The notes under the pieces are model-generated. The model was not told where the DNA came from and ran no database searches. It worked only from the letters and a program-made list of their open reading frames with translations. Position numbers and translations under genes: made by a program. A DNA stretch of 64,000 bases. Origin: Bacteroidota bacterium. GTDB taxonomy: Bacteria > Bacteroidota > Bacteroidia > UKL13-3. Positions 27,953-37,180 of the stretch are shown in pieces. The stretch covers positions 1 through 64,000 of the forward strand of contig JAAFJM010000018.1 in NCBI GenBank assembly GCA_013298895.1, given 5' to 3'. Each line of letters begins with the position of its first letter. Positions within the stretch are counted from its first letter, which is position 1.

Positions 27953-29351
27953 ACAGTTCAAAAACTTGACCTTGTTCAGGCATTTCTACTTTGATACCTG
28001 CTAGAGCTAATCTATCACGCATTGCGGTCATTTGGGTTTCATCGCCATGCACTAAAAACACATTTTTACAACCATTTTGGTGAGTTTGATTGATATAATT
28101 AAACACCTCATCACAATCAGGATGTGAACTAAAAATATCAGTACTAGCTATTTTGGCAAACACACGTTTTACTTTGTTTTTGATGCTAATGGTTGATTGC
28201 CCATTTAATAATCGGTGTCCAAAAGTTCCTTCAGCACAAAAGCCCGAAATTAATATAGTTGAGAATGGATTTTCGATATTATTGGTAATATGCTCTTGAA
28301 TACGCCCGCCTTCTACCATTCCGGCAGCCGATATAATAACACAAGGATCGGTGTAATACATCAAAGCTTCATGATGCTTAAATTCGGTTAAGTATTCTAT
28401 ATCTTCATGTTCAAGCAATGAGCCATACTGTTTTTGGAAAGCAAATGCTTCGGGATTTAACAATTCCTTGTGTTTTTCGTAAACATCGGTACTTCTTATG
28501 GCTAAAGGACTATCTACAAATATTTTTACATTTGGAATAAGTCCTTGTCGTTTTAATTGAATGATAGTAAAAACAATAGATTGCGTTCTACCAACACTAA
28601 ATGCAGGAATTACCAATCTGCCTCGTATATCAATACAAGTGGTGGTAATATAATGGAGCATTTCCTCTTCCGCAGGGCGTGTAATTTTATGTTTTCGTCC
28701 GCCATAAGTACTTTCCGAAACTAAAGTATCTATGCCTGTAAGTATGGTAGTGTCGTTAATTAATTTTGAATTACTTCTACCTAAATCACCAGTAAAACCA
28801 ATAGTTTTGGTAATACCATTTTCTACCACTTCCATTTTTACCGAAGCTGCGCCAAGCAAATGACCAGCCTCAATTAGGGTAACTTTTACTTCTTTGTTTA
28901 TGGTAAATGGTACATTAAATTTTGCGATTGTAAATCTATCAACACAATCTTTAACATGGCTTGACATGTATAAAGGTTTTGGAACATTGTTACGTTTGGT
29001 TTTCTTGGCATTGCCAAGTGCTTTACGGTATTCCATTAATTGAATATTGGCACTATCGTACAGCAAATATTCTGTTAATTCGGAAGTTGCGCCAGTACAA
29101 ATAATATTTCCCTTAAAGCCTTGATAAACTATACTTGGTAAATTACCCGAATGGTCAATATGCGCATGGGTAAGTATAACAGTGTCAATATCAGCTGGAT
29201 TAAAAGGAAAGATATCTTCTTTAAAAGTTGGGTTACGTTTTAATTCGTAATCCATACCGCAGTCTATTAAAATATTGTATCCGCTTTGTAGCGTAACTAG
29301 GTGCATACTTCCCGTAACTTGTCGGGCGGCACCTAAAAAGGTGATTTTCAT
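27951..29351 (-). CDS. MBL-fold / beta-CASP RNA metallo-hydrolase
   Basis: The product is 466 residues. Metal-binding motif 2 is THAHIDHSG (H62, H64, D66, H67). GHLLGAAS, GFTGDLGR and SESTYGGRKH follow. The beta-CASP motifs VIPAFSVGRTQ, VDSPLA, SAAGMVEGGRIQEH and VHGDETQM are all present. This is the architecture of bacterial relatives of CPSF-73/Ysh1 and archaeal KH-less aCPSF nucleases. It most likely cleaves RNA as an endo- or 5'-exonuclease in the cytoplasm. It is monocistronic. Confidence 0.9.
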   Translation of the reverse strand: MKITFLGAARQVTGSMHLVTLQSGYNILIDCGMDYELKRNPTFKEDIFPFNPADIDTVILTHAHIDHSGNLPSIVYQGFKGNIICTGATSELTEYLLYDSANIQLMEYRKALGNAKKTKRNNVPKPLYMSSHVKDCVDRFTIAKFNVPFTINKEVKVTLIEAGHLLGAASVKMEVVENGITKTIGFTGDLGRSNSKLINDTTILTGIDTLVSESTYGGRKHKITRPAEEEMLHYITTTCIDIRGRLVIPAFSVGRTQSIVFTIIQLKRQGLIPNVKIFVDSPLAIRSTDVYEKHKELLNPEAFAFQKQYGSLLEHEDIEYLTEFKHHEALMYYTDPCVIISAAGMVEGGRIQEHITNNIENPFSTILISGFCAEGTFGHRLLNGQSTISIKNKVKRVFAKIASTDIFSSHPDCDEVFNYINQTHQNGCKNVFLVHGDETQMTAMRDRLALAGIKVEMPEQGQVFEL

Positions 29352-29698
29352 TAATATTTAATTCTTAATTCCAAGTACTTAGAATAGATCGTTGAGCATG
29401 TCGAAACATTAGTTCTATGTACTTAGTTGATTTTGTTGCAATAAAATAATAAAATTTGATTTTTAATTAACCAATTTATAATAACTAACAAACAAATGGC
29501 AATTGGGTTTTAGAGTTGCTTGCATTTTCAACTGTCCGATTTTTTCGGACAACTCACTTCCTTCCTTTTCTGCTAGCATTCAAAAGCATGAATTAAAAGT
29601 AAAAAGTGCAATTTCATTTGAAACGAACTAAATTCATGTAATTTTATTAAATCTACCTCTCAAAAACACTAATTTCGAAGCTGCTAAATATTTATAAA
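29352..29698. other. Intergenic with two short repeat-type motifs
   Basis: There is no gene. Positions 29391-29409 read on the minus strand as TTTCGACATGCTCAACGA, resembling a dispersed Bacteroidota intergenic repeat. A 10-bp hairpin (AACTGTCCGA / TCGGACAACT, 29530-29553) lacks a T-run on the minus strand and is more likely a palindromic repeat than a terminator. Confidence 0.4.
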
Positions 29699-30553
29699 AT
29701 GGAATACCAAATACCAGAAAGCGAATTGATTTTAAATAACGATAACTCCATTTATCATTTACATTTATTGCCCGAAGATATAGCGGAAACCATCATTTTT
29801 GTTGGTGACCAAGAGCGTGTTCCTGAAGTAAGCAAATACTTCGATAGCATTGAACTTAAAAAAGCGAAACGCGAGTTTGTAACACACACGGGTTATATTG
29901 GTAAAAAGCGTATTTCTGTTATTAGTACAGGTATTGGTACCGATAATATTGATATTGTAATGAACGAGTTGGATGCATTGGTAAATGTTGATTTGGCTAC
30001 ACGAACCATCAAAAAAAATCATACTGCTTTAAACATTATTCGTATTGGTACATCGGGTGCTTTGCAATCAAATATTCCCATTAATTCTGTTTTGGTAAGT
30101 GAACAAGCCATTGGTTTGGATAGTTTGATGCTTTTTTATGAACGCGAAAAGGATGAAATATTAGAGCAATCCATTAAGCAACAACTAGGTTTTGATTTTA
30201 TCAATCCATATTTGGTAAATGGTAATAATGCTTTAATTGATTTATTGCCCAACAATTATTTAAAAGGAATCACTGCCACTTGCTGTGGTTTTTATGCGCC
30301 TCAAGGTAGATTTTTAAAGGCAAAAGGAGTAAATAACACTTTAATTCAAAAGTTGAATCAGCTAAACATAAATGGTAAAAGTGTTACAAATTTTGAAATG
30401 GAAACAGCGGGCATTTATGGAATGGCCCATGTTTTAGGACATCAAGCAGTTTCGGTAAATTGTATTTTAGCTAATAGAATTAGTAATGAATTTAGTAAAA
30501 ATCCTGCTGAGATAGTTGATAAAACCATTAGAGAAGTTTTAGCTTCGCTGTAA
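29699..30553 (+). CDS. Nucleoside phosphorylase (uridine phosphorylase-like)
   Basis: The product is 284 residues. It has the PNP/UDP fold motifs: FVGDQERVPEVSKYF (phosphate-binding GD.xR), STGIGTDNIDIVMNEL, IIRIGTSGALQ, and the ribose/base-site segment VTNFEMETAGIYGMAHVLG. It splits a nucleoside with phosphate to give ribose-1-phosphate and a base, in salvage. The layout is closest to uridine phosphorylase, but the substrate cannot be set from sequence. A small secreted-protein gene follows after 27 nt and may share the transcript. Confidence 0.88.
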   Translation: MEYQIPESELILNNDNSIYHLHLLPEDIAETIIFVGDQERVPEVSKYFDSIELKKAKREFVTHTGYIGKKRISVISTGIGTDNIDIVMNELDALVNVDLATRTIKKNHTALNIIRIGTSGALQSNIPINSVLVSEQAIGLDSLMLFYEREKDEILEQSIKQQLGFDFINPYLVNGNNALIDLLPNNYLKGITATCCGFYAPQGRFLKAKGVNNTLIQKLNQLNINGKSVTNFEMETAGIYGMAHVLGHQAVSVNCILANRISNEFSKNPAEIVDKTIREVLASL

Positions 30554-30580
30554 TAATGAATGTTGAATGTTGAATGTTGG

Positions 30581-30970
30581 ATGATGAATTGTAAATTTTT
30601 ATTAATTATTTTATTGCTACTTTTCATAAATAAAACACAAGCGCAGCGAATAGTTTGGTGCAATGTAGCAATTGTTCCTAAAGACTCATTTTTGATAACT
30701 AAACAGCCCAAATTATTTACTTGGGATACATTATCGTTTACCCGTTATGAACCTAAATCAAAAAGCATAATCACTTACAAATATTGTAATCAAACCAAAC
30801 ACGATACTTGTAAACAATATGGAAACAAGAAAAATTTATTTTTAACACCAAAACCAAACAACGATTTTGAATGTGTGTTAATTAACATAAGAGATGATAA
30901 TACTGAAATTATCAATTCATTATTGATTTATGTAGAATTGAAAAAAATACATTCAGCCAAATTCAAATAA
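30581..30970 (+). CDS. Small secreted protein of unknown function
   Basis: The product is about 129 residues from the ATG at 30581 (MMNCKFLLIILLLLFINKTQAQ, a signal peptide). The frame extends upstream only through a (TGAATGT)n tandem repeat at 30558-30578, which I take as intergenic. The mature protein has SFTRYEPKSKSIITYKYCNQTKHDTC and four cysteines, with no family I recognise. It lies 27 nt after the nucleoside phosphorylase. Confidence 0.6.
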   Translation: MMNCKFLLIILLLLFINKTQAQRIVWCNVAIVPKDSFLITKQPKLFTWDTLSFTRYEPKSKSIITYKYCNQTKHDTCKQYGNKKNLFLTPKPNNDFECVLINIRDDNTEIINSLLIYVELKKIHSAKFK

Positions 30971-31976
30971 AAAAATACGAAATTCGAAATAGTTATCTCA
31001 GAGAAAGCTTATAAAAAGTTAATATTAAATTTGTGTAAATTGTGTTCAAAAAAGTTGCTAGCAAACAGACTTAGAAGTAAAAAAATAATTATAAAAGTCA
31101 TACCAAGTTGGTGATTGTTAGTTAAATTCAAAATTGAATATTTTATATAAAAAAATAATAAATTAGCAATGTATTAAGATTAAATTGGTTTTTATCAGTA
31201 TATATAACTTAAATAATCCCAATCACCCTTCGTTTTAAAGTAAAGTAGTAAATTTCGAAGGTATCAATATATATTTTAAGCCCGAACAGGGGATAGAGGT
31301 AACAGCAATTGTCACTAATATTATAAAAAACAATTAGATTATTAAAATAACATTATAATTGAGGGTTGAAATCTTAAAAACAGTTTAAATAAATATTGAA
31401 AAAGCAGAATTATTAATAAAACTGGAAACGTAATACTTTATTTAAAATAAAAAACCAGAACGAAAATGAAATAGAAAACCAAGATGAAGTTATGAAGATA
31501 ACCAAAGATTTTTACAGTATATGGTATAAAGTAAAAGGGAGCAGAAGGCCTAAAAGTTAAATTTATGGTAATTAAAAATTAGAAAAATTAAACCAAAAGT
31601 TCAAAAGAACTACATAATAAAAGTAAAAAAAACACCACCAGCCAAAAGCCTTTTATATTTTGAATACTTATTTCGCTTTGTAGACGCTCAATTAAAACAC
31701 CTTTGACAACATTTTAAAAACAAACTAAAATATTAAAATCATTTTCTGTATCAAATTTATTTTAACCAAACTCAATTTAATTGGCATTGAAATTTACTTT
31801 TACCTCTTCCAAAGCAAAAGAAAAAAAACTTTCTAAATGGCTTAATTTTTTCTTTATAAAAGTGATTTATGGTTATTGAAATAATGTAATTTTAAATTGA
31901 CTGTTTTTAAAAACTTTATTTTTTGAACTCACAATTATTTTTAAGTAATTTGTGGAGACCTTTTTTTATTTTACAT
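30971..31976. other. One-kilobase region without a supported gene
   Basis: AT-rich sequence with many stops in all frames. A short open stretch on the plus strand at about 31435-31560 (KNQNENEIENQDEV...KGSRRPKS) lacks a start context and recognisable domains and may be a relic. I see no RNA motif or repeat that I can support. Confidence 0.5.
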
Positions 31977-32138
31977 TCAGGCAATTATGTACCTGATTAC
32001 CAAAAAGATTACTGCCAATAAAAACATAAAAATAGATATTTTATTAATGCCATGCATTACCTTTAAATTAAAGTTAGCACTGTTTGCAGCTTCATCTTTT
32101 TTCCAAAATGTAATATAACTTAAAAATTTTTGTATCAT
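31977..32138 (-). CDS. 53-aa membrane protein, DUF6728-like
   Basis: The product has 53 residues: MIQKFLSYITFWKKDE at the N-terminus, a FNLKVMHGINKIS central motif, and one transmembrane helix (IFMFLLAVIFLVIRYII) ending two residues before the TGA stop. The combination of 'YITFWKK', 'MHGINKISIFMFL' and this length matches the small Bacteroidota family DUF6728 as I know it. It is too short for usual ORF cut-offs but has coding character and a complete start and stop. The function is unknown. It is divergent from the Nramp-UspA gene. Confidence 0.75.
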   Translation of the reverse strand: MIQKFLSYITFWKKDEAANSANFNLKVMHGINKISIFMFLLAVIFLVIRYIIA

Positions 32139-32197
32139 AATCTAATAAACTATCAGACATCAAAAATAGTTTTATAAATTAATTAAGAAAATAAAAC

Positions 32198-32227
32198 TTG
32201 TTAGAGCCATCTAACTTTTTAATTTTG
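32198..32227 (+). promoter_or_regulatory. Bacteroidota promoter of the Nramp-UspA gene
   Basis: TTG at 32198-32200, a 19-nt spacer, then TAATTTTG at 32220-32227: a full match to TTG-N19-TAnnTTTG. The transcript would start near 32232, after the GTG at 32230, which decides for the ATG at 32242 as start and leaves a leader of about 10 nt. Confidence 0.65.
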
Positions 32228-32241
32228 TAGTGCTAAAATTT

Positions 32242-34122
32242 ATGAAAAATAATTCTGATAAATCATTAAGTGAAATACACGAAAGTGTAAATATTCCAGT
32301 TAAAAACAATTGGTGGCGCACTTTATTGGCTTTTATTGGACCAGCCTATTTAGTAAGTGTTGGGTATATGGACCCAGGAAATTGGGCTACCGACATAGCT
32401 GGAGGAAGTGCCTTTGGTTACAAATTACTTTGGGTGCTGTTAATGAGTAATTTAATGGCCTTATTGCTCCAAACTTTAGCAGCTAGATTAGGTATAGTAA
32501 AAGGTTGGGATTTAGCACAAGCCAGCCGACAACAATATCCGCAATGGGCCAATGTTTCGTTATATATTTTTGCAGAAATAGCCATTGCTGCCTGCGATTT
32601 AGCCGAAATTATTGGTATGGCCATTGGTTTAAATTTACTTTTTGGTTTACCTTTAATTTATGGTGTAATCATAACCGTTTTAGACTCGTTTTTATTGCTT
32701 TTATTAATCAATAAAGGTGTGCGCAAACTCGAAATGTTTATCCTTTCATTAGTTAGTATTATTGGCATTTCGTTCATTGCGCAGCTAATAATTGTAAAAC
32801 CCAATTTAATAGAAGTAAGCCATGGGTTTATACCCTCAGAGTTAAAAGGCAATGCGCTTTACATTGCTATTGGCATTATTGGCGCAACTGTAATGCCACA
32901 TAACTTATACTTACATTCTGCTTTGGTACAATCGCGTAAAATTGAAAAAAACCATGAAGGCATTTTGAGCGCATTGAAGTATAATTTTATAGATTCGTTT
33001 GTGGCTTTAAACATGGCATTTTTTGTAAATGCGGCCATTTTAATTTTAGCCGCTACAGCCTTTTACAAAGCTGGCTTTAACCATGTTTCGAGCATTCAAG
33101 ATGCACATTTATTGCTACAAAATTTATTTGGCAGCCTAGCTCCTTCCCTATTTGCCATCGCATTAATATGTGCAGGGCAAAGCTCTACCATTACGGGTAC
33201 TTTAGCCGGACAAATTATTATGGAAGGTTATTTAAACTTGCGGATTAGTCCATTGGTTAGGCGCATAGTAACAAGGTTAATAGCCATAGTACCAGCAGTT
33301 ATTACCATTTTGTTTTTTGGAAACGAAAAATTAGGAGATTTATTGGTTTTAAGTCAGGTAATATTGAGTTTACAACTTGGTTTTGCAGTAATTCCGTTAA
33401 TTCACTTTACCAGCAGCAAGCAACTTATGGGCGATTTTGCCATCAAAAATTGGGTTAAAATATTGGCATGGGCTTGCGCCATTTTAATTGTTGGCTTGAA
33501 TATAAAATTGGTTATAGAAGAGTTAAATAAAATGTTTGGATTAATTGGTTCTGAATATTTTATGGTAAAAATTATCATTGAATTGGTGTGTGTGTTTGCT
33601 TTAGTCCTGCTTATTTACATCACCTTTAATCCATTGTTTATTAAATTAACCAAACAAAAACAAATTGTACCACATGGAAATGCATTGCAAATTAGCCAAA
33701 TAGAATTTGCCGAATATAAACGCATTGCCATAACAGTTGATTTTAGCAAACACGATGAAGCCACCATACAACATGCATTAACATTGGGCGGAAAAGACAT
33801 TGATTACTTGTTGATTCATATTGTAGAATCGGCTATAGCCAAACGCTTGGGTAAAGATGCACACGATTTAGAAACCCAAACCGATTTACAAAATTTACAA
33901 TCGTATAGCAACGATTTACAAAAACTGGGTTTTAAAACAAAAATAGAACTGGGTTATGGAAATAGAGCGAATGAAATCTCAAAAATTATAGCTGATAATC
34001 AAATAGATGTATTGGTAATGGGAGCTCATGGCCATGCAGGCCTAAGCGATTTGGTTTTTGGCTCAACTGTTGATGCTGTTAGGCATTTAGTAAAAATTCC
34101 TGTTTTAGTAGTAAAAGCTTAA
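32242..34122 (+). CDS. Nramp-family metal transporter fused to a universal stress protein domain
   Basis: The product is 626 residues. Residues ~25-460 are the Nramp/MntH transporter with about eleven membrane helices. TM1 carries the metal-binding DPGNWATD motif and TM6 the GATVMPHNLYLHS motif; both signature sets are intact, so H+-coupled Mn2+/Fe2+ uptake is expected. Residues ~485-626 form a UspA domain (RIAITVDFSKHDEATIQHAL...DVLVMGAHGHAGLSDLVFGSTVDAVRHLVKIPVLVV) with the G-2x-G-9x-G(S/T) nucleotide-binding signature, so it may sense ATP or another nucleotide. The start was set by the promoter at 32198-32227. A small secreted-protein gene follows after 4 nt. Confidence 0.93.
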   Translation: MKNNSDKSLSEIHESVNIPVKNNWWRTLLAFIGPAYLVSVGYMDPGNWATDIAGGSAFGYKLLWVLLMSNLMALLLQTLAARLGIVKGWDLAQASRQQYPQWANVSLYIFAEIAIAACDLAEIIGMAIGLNLLFGLPLIYGVIITVLDSFLLLLLINKGVRKLEMFILSLVSIIGISFIAQLIIVKPNLIEVSHGFIPSELKGNALYIAIGIIGATVMPHNLYLHSALVQSRKIEKNHEGILSALKYNFIDSFVALNMAFFVNAAILILAATAFYKAGFNHVSSIQDAHLLLQNLFGSLAPSLFAIALICAGQSSTITGTLAGQIIMEGYLNLRISPLVRRIVTRLIAIVPAVITILFFGNEKLGDLLVLSQVILSLQLGFAVIPLIHFTSSKQLMGDFAIKNWVKILAWACAILIVGLNIKLVIEELNKMFGLIGSEYFMVKIIIELVCVFALVLLIYITFNPLFIKLTKQKQIVPHGNALQISQIEFAEYKRIAITVDFSKHDEATIQHALTLGGKDIDYLLIHIVESAIAKRLGKDAHDLETQTDLQNLQSYSNDLQKLGFKTKIELGYGNRANEISKIIADNQIDVLVMGAHGHAGLSDLVFGSTVDAVRHLVKIPVLVVKA

Positions 34123-34126
34123 TTGT

Positions 34127-34555
34127 ATGAAATTTATTTATTTTATTTTATGCTTGTTGATACCTGCAGCAAGTATGGCTCAAAAGCAAAAAAACATTCC
34201 TTTAAAAGTAGGTAATAAAATACTTGTAAATGCTTGCCAAGGCAATAAACCCGAGTTTATTGGCATAGAAGTTTATAGCCGAACTGATATGTACGATAAA
34301 ACCAATGTGGATTCGCTTACCGGGCAAGGATTGAGTAAAGCATTTTTTGATACCAAAAGTTTAGATGGAAAACGCCTTCCTTGCTCTATGGGAGGCAGGG
34401 CTTATACTATAGCAGCCATTGATAAATATACCGAAAAAGGAGTAACACACACCATAGTTTTGCTTTACGATTATTACCCTTTAAACATATTATTGGTTGA
34501 TTACGAAAACGCTATTTTTAATAAAGAAATTAGCGCGGTAAAAGGGAAAAAGTAA
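34127..34555 (+). CDS. Secreted protein of unknown function downstream of Nramp-UspA
   Basis: The product is 142 residues. It has a signal peptide (MKFIYFILCLLIPAASMAQ) followed by a small beta-rich domain (VGNKILVNACQGNKPEFIGIEVYSRTD...). No family is recognised. It begins 4 nt after the transporter stop, so the two are almost certainly co-transcribed. A periplasmic role linked to metal handling is possible but unproven. Confidence 0.7.
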   Translation: MKFIYFILCLLIPAASMAQKQKNIPLKVGNKILVNACQGNKPEFIGIEVYSRTDMYDKTNVDSLTGQGLSKAFFDTKSLDGKRLPCSMGGRAYTIAAIDKYTEKGVTHTIVLLYDYYPLNILLVDYENAIFNKEISAVKGKK

Positions 34556-34631
34556 GGGTTGGTGGCTTACCATAAATTTTTTATTGAAGTTATATTATTT
34601 ATTTGATGTTACTAGAAGATTAAGTTTACTA

Positions 34632-36173
34632 TTATAAGTCTGGAGAATATCTTTTCGTCATTTTAATAATAAATGATTTCAACTCGTTAAAATATAATTT
34701 TCCATGGGCGGTTGAAATAAAGTAATTCCAGCATTTTTCAAAAGCCTCATCTCTAGTGGCACAAATTGAGGTTTCAATCATTTTATCAAAAAGACAATGA
34801 GAATTAGAATTATTTAAGTGATAAGACAACGTAACATTTGGATATCCATTAAGATATTCAGCTGTTAAGAATTTTTCAGGACTATCATTTGAATAAATAA
34901 AGTGTAAACAATCCTCTTTAGGATAACTCAGTTTACCATTCTTATCTTTTATTATTTTTTGATCTCCATCCAAAATGCATGCAAAGCCCGTTTTAATTTT
35001 TTTATAAGGATATGTTTCTTGATGAGATTTGAAATGATGATACGTTTTATCTCCACTTCCTGAAACTACGATATTAATCAGGTCTGTAAAATTAGTTAAT
35101 GCCATTTCAGATTGGATAGAAGAAATTGCTTTTTGGATGATTTTTTTTGCCTCTTTATCCTCACAGTATAAATCCACTAAAGGGTATGATATTGAATCCA
35201 TTTTTGACAATGCCGCATTGACACTTATATTAGGAATAGCTTTGAAGTCTCCATTAATTTTTTTTTCTATGAAAATTCTTGACTTATCAGGCAAAGAAGA
35301 AAGAATTGACGGGGAATGGGAAGTTAATACAAATTGCTTGCTATCATTTCTTGAAATGTTGTATAAAGCCTCAATTAGACGCCTTTGTATTTTAGGATGC
35401 AATCCAACTTCTATTTCGTCTATTAAAATTAAAGAATGGTCAGGTGCTTCTATTATGTCAATAATTATTTTAGTCAGGACCTCTTCTCCTGTGGCTGCGT
35501 TATAGCTTGAATATTCATTGGTGTTACTATACTTAAAAATATCCTTATCTAGGTGTGATGCTAGTTTATTAAGTTTAAAATTTTCTTCTAAGACATATGA
35601 AAGATACTTTTCAATTCTCGGGATATTTGCTGCTGAAATATTTGTAACAGCAGCTTTCTGAGATTTATTGAAAATTGCTCTACCAAAATTTCTAGCTGGT
35701 GATATTCTATCTAAATCCAAGAAAATTACTTGTCTATTAGTAAATTGAGTTTCCTTTTTACCTATTCCATTCCATTTTTTTGTTGCGGCTTTGCGCTGTC
35801 CCCTTTTTGTTTCTTCTTTTTTTCCAAATTTATATGTAATATAATAAGTCCAATCAATTTTCTGTTTATCCTGACTTGTGAATTGCATTATTGAACTCCA
35901 TGTATGTCTTTCAAGCAGACCATTATGTACATTTCTTTTTTTAAAGTCGAAATGACTACAAGCTAAAGCCATTAAAACTGTTGACTTTCCTGAACGATTT
36001 GTACCTGCAATAACCGAGATTGGATGAATAAAGTTTAAAGTTAAATCTGATATATGCCTAAATGGAGAAAGTTTTATTGATTTAAGGAATTTTGGGAAAT
36101 AATGTTCACTTGCCAAATCTATTTGGTCAACAAATTCCTTATCAGCATTTGGATTAATTTCTTTTTTTGCCAT
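34632..36173 (-). CDS. OLD-like ATPase with C-terminal TOPRIM-type domain, possible phage defence
   Basis: The product is 513 residues from the ATG at 36173 (MAKKEINPNADKEF); the longer frame adds an implausible leader. The SMC/ABC-type ATPase part has FRHISDLTLNFIHPISVIAGTNRSGKST (Walker A, 57-64), LILIDEIEVGLHP (Walker B, D-loop) and LTSHSPSIL (switch histidine). The C-terminal ~160 residues show LYCEDKEAKKII (acidic motif) and FACILDGDQK (D-x-D), followed by SPEKFL, the layout of a TOPRIM nuclease as in OLD-family proteins and in PARIS/Gabija-type effectors. It sits alone among housekeeping genes, with a terminal position typical of accessory genes. Defence is an inference from family only. 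Confidence 0.75.
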   Translation of the reverse strand: MAKKEINPNADKEFVDQIDLASEHYFPKFLKSIKLSPFRHISDLTLNFIHPISVIAGTNRSGKSTVLMALACSHFDFKKRNVHNGLLERHTWSSIMQFTSQDKQKIDWTYYITYKFGKKEETKRGQRKAATKKWNGIGKKETQFTNRQVIFLDLDRISPARNFGRAIFNKSQKAAVTNISAANIPRIEKYLSYVLEENFKLNKLASHLDKDIFKYSNTNEYSSYNAATGEEVLTKIIIDIIEAPDHSLILIDEIEVGLHPKIQRRLIEALYNISRNDSKQFVLTSHSPSILSSLPDKSRIFIEKKINGDFKAIPNISVNAALSKMDSISYPLVDLYCEDKEAKKIIQKAISSIQSEMALTNFTDLINIVVSGSGDKTYHHFKSHQETYPYKKIKTGFACILDGDQKIIKDKNGKLSYPKEDCLHFIYSNDSPEKFLTAEYLNGYPNVTLSYHLNNSNSHCLFDKMIETSICATRDEAFEKCWNYFISTAHGKLYFNELKSFIIKMTKRYSPDL

Positions 36174-36338
36174 TGTTGTTTTTCTTACATTACTAGGACG
36201 ACTGCATTGAATTAACTTTCTTAAAAATATTTGCAATAAATATTAACAACAATAGGTATTAATCTTTATAACATACCTCAAATTAAAAGTTATTGCCTAT
36301 TGCCCATTGCCCATTGTCAATTGCTTATTTGCTCATTA

Positions 36339-37076
36339 CTATAAATTCATCAACCTAATTACTTTTTCTACATCTTCTGGAGTGTCTATGCAATGGCTAT
36401 CGTGCTCAGTAATGGCGCATTTGATTTTAAAACCATTTTCTAACCAACGCAATTGTTCTAACGATTCGGCTTTTTCTAAACTAGAAGGTTGTAATTTACA
36501 AACTGCCTCTAAAATATCGTTTCGGTAAGCATACATGCCCACATGGCGATAATAATTATGATGTAAATGCCATTCAGATTGAGGTACACCTTTAATATAA
36601 GGAATTACCATTCTGCTAAAATACAATGCTTCGTTTTGAGTCTTTAAAGTAATTTTCACTTCGCCCATATCAAATAAAACTTCATGTTTATCTACCTTTA
36701 TCATTAACGTAGCCAATTCAGTTTTTCCATCACAAAGCGCAGCTAATAGTTCTATTTGACTTGGGTCAATAAAAGGTTCATCGCCCTGAATATTGATTAT
36801 ATATTGCGCATCAAAACCAGCATTTTTTAAGGCTTCAAAACTTCTATCAGTTCCACTTGGATGGTCTTTTTTGGTATAAACAGCTTTGCCTCCAAAACTT
36901 TCTACATGGTTATAAATGCGCTCATCATCGGTAGCCACCACTACATGAGCCAACGATTTAGCCTTATTGGCTTGTTCGTAAACTCTCTGAATCATGGTTT
37001 TACCTTGAATATCAATTAATGGTTTTCCTGGAAAACGCGAACTGTCGTATCGTGCGGGTATTATTCCTACTATCAT
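36339..37076 (-). CDS. kdsB: 3-deoxy-manno-octulosonate cytidylyltransferase (CMP-KDO synthetase)
   Basis: The product is 245 residues, the normal length. Motifs: IIPARYDSSRFPGKPL (nucleotide-binding), VVVATDDERI, HPSGTDR, NIQGDEPFI, HVGMYAYR and HDSHCIDTPEDVE. It activates KDO with CTP for lipid A-core synthesis in the cytoplasm. It is monocistronic. The short gap between this gene and the OLD-like gene (about 36296-36325) contains tandem TTGCCCA-type copies. Confidence 0.96.
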   Translation of the reverse strand: MIVGIIPARYDSSRFPGKPLIDIQGKTMIQRVYEQANKAKSLAHVVVATDDERIYNHVESFGGKAVYTKKDHPSGTDRSFEALKNAGFDAQYIINIQGDEPFIDPSQIELLAALCDGKTELATLMIKVDKHEVLFDMGEVKITLKTQNEALYFSRMVIPYIKGVPQSEWHLHHNYYRHVGMYAYRNDILEAVCKLQPSSLEKAESLEQLRWLENGFKIKCAITEHDSHCIDTPEDVEKVIRLMNL

Positions 37077-37180
37077 TGCTAAATTTTTTTCAATAGTAAT
37101 AAAATATTATGTACCGCTAATAACTAAATTTAAAATTTATTCGTTAAAAATGTAGTTCTCATTTTAATAGTACTTACCTT

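Noticed and set aside
31430..31562. Plus-strand coding relic in the gene-poor kilobase
   Set aside because: Lysine/asparagine-rich reading of AT-rich DNA without start, motif or neighbour support.
34632..36236. Longer start for the OLD-like protein (MQIFLRKLIQCSRPSN)
   Set aside because: The extra 21 residues are not family-like and the ATG at 36173 begins a typical hydrophilic N-terminus.
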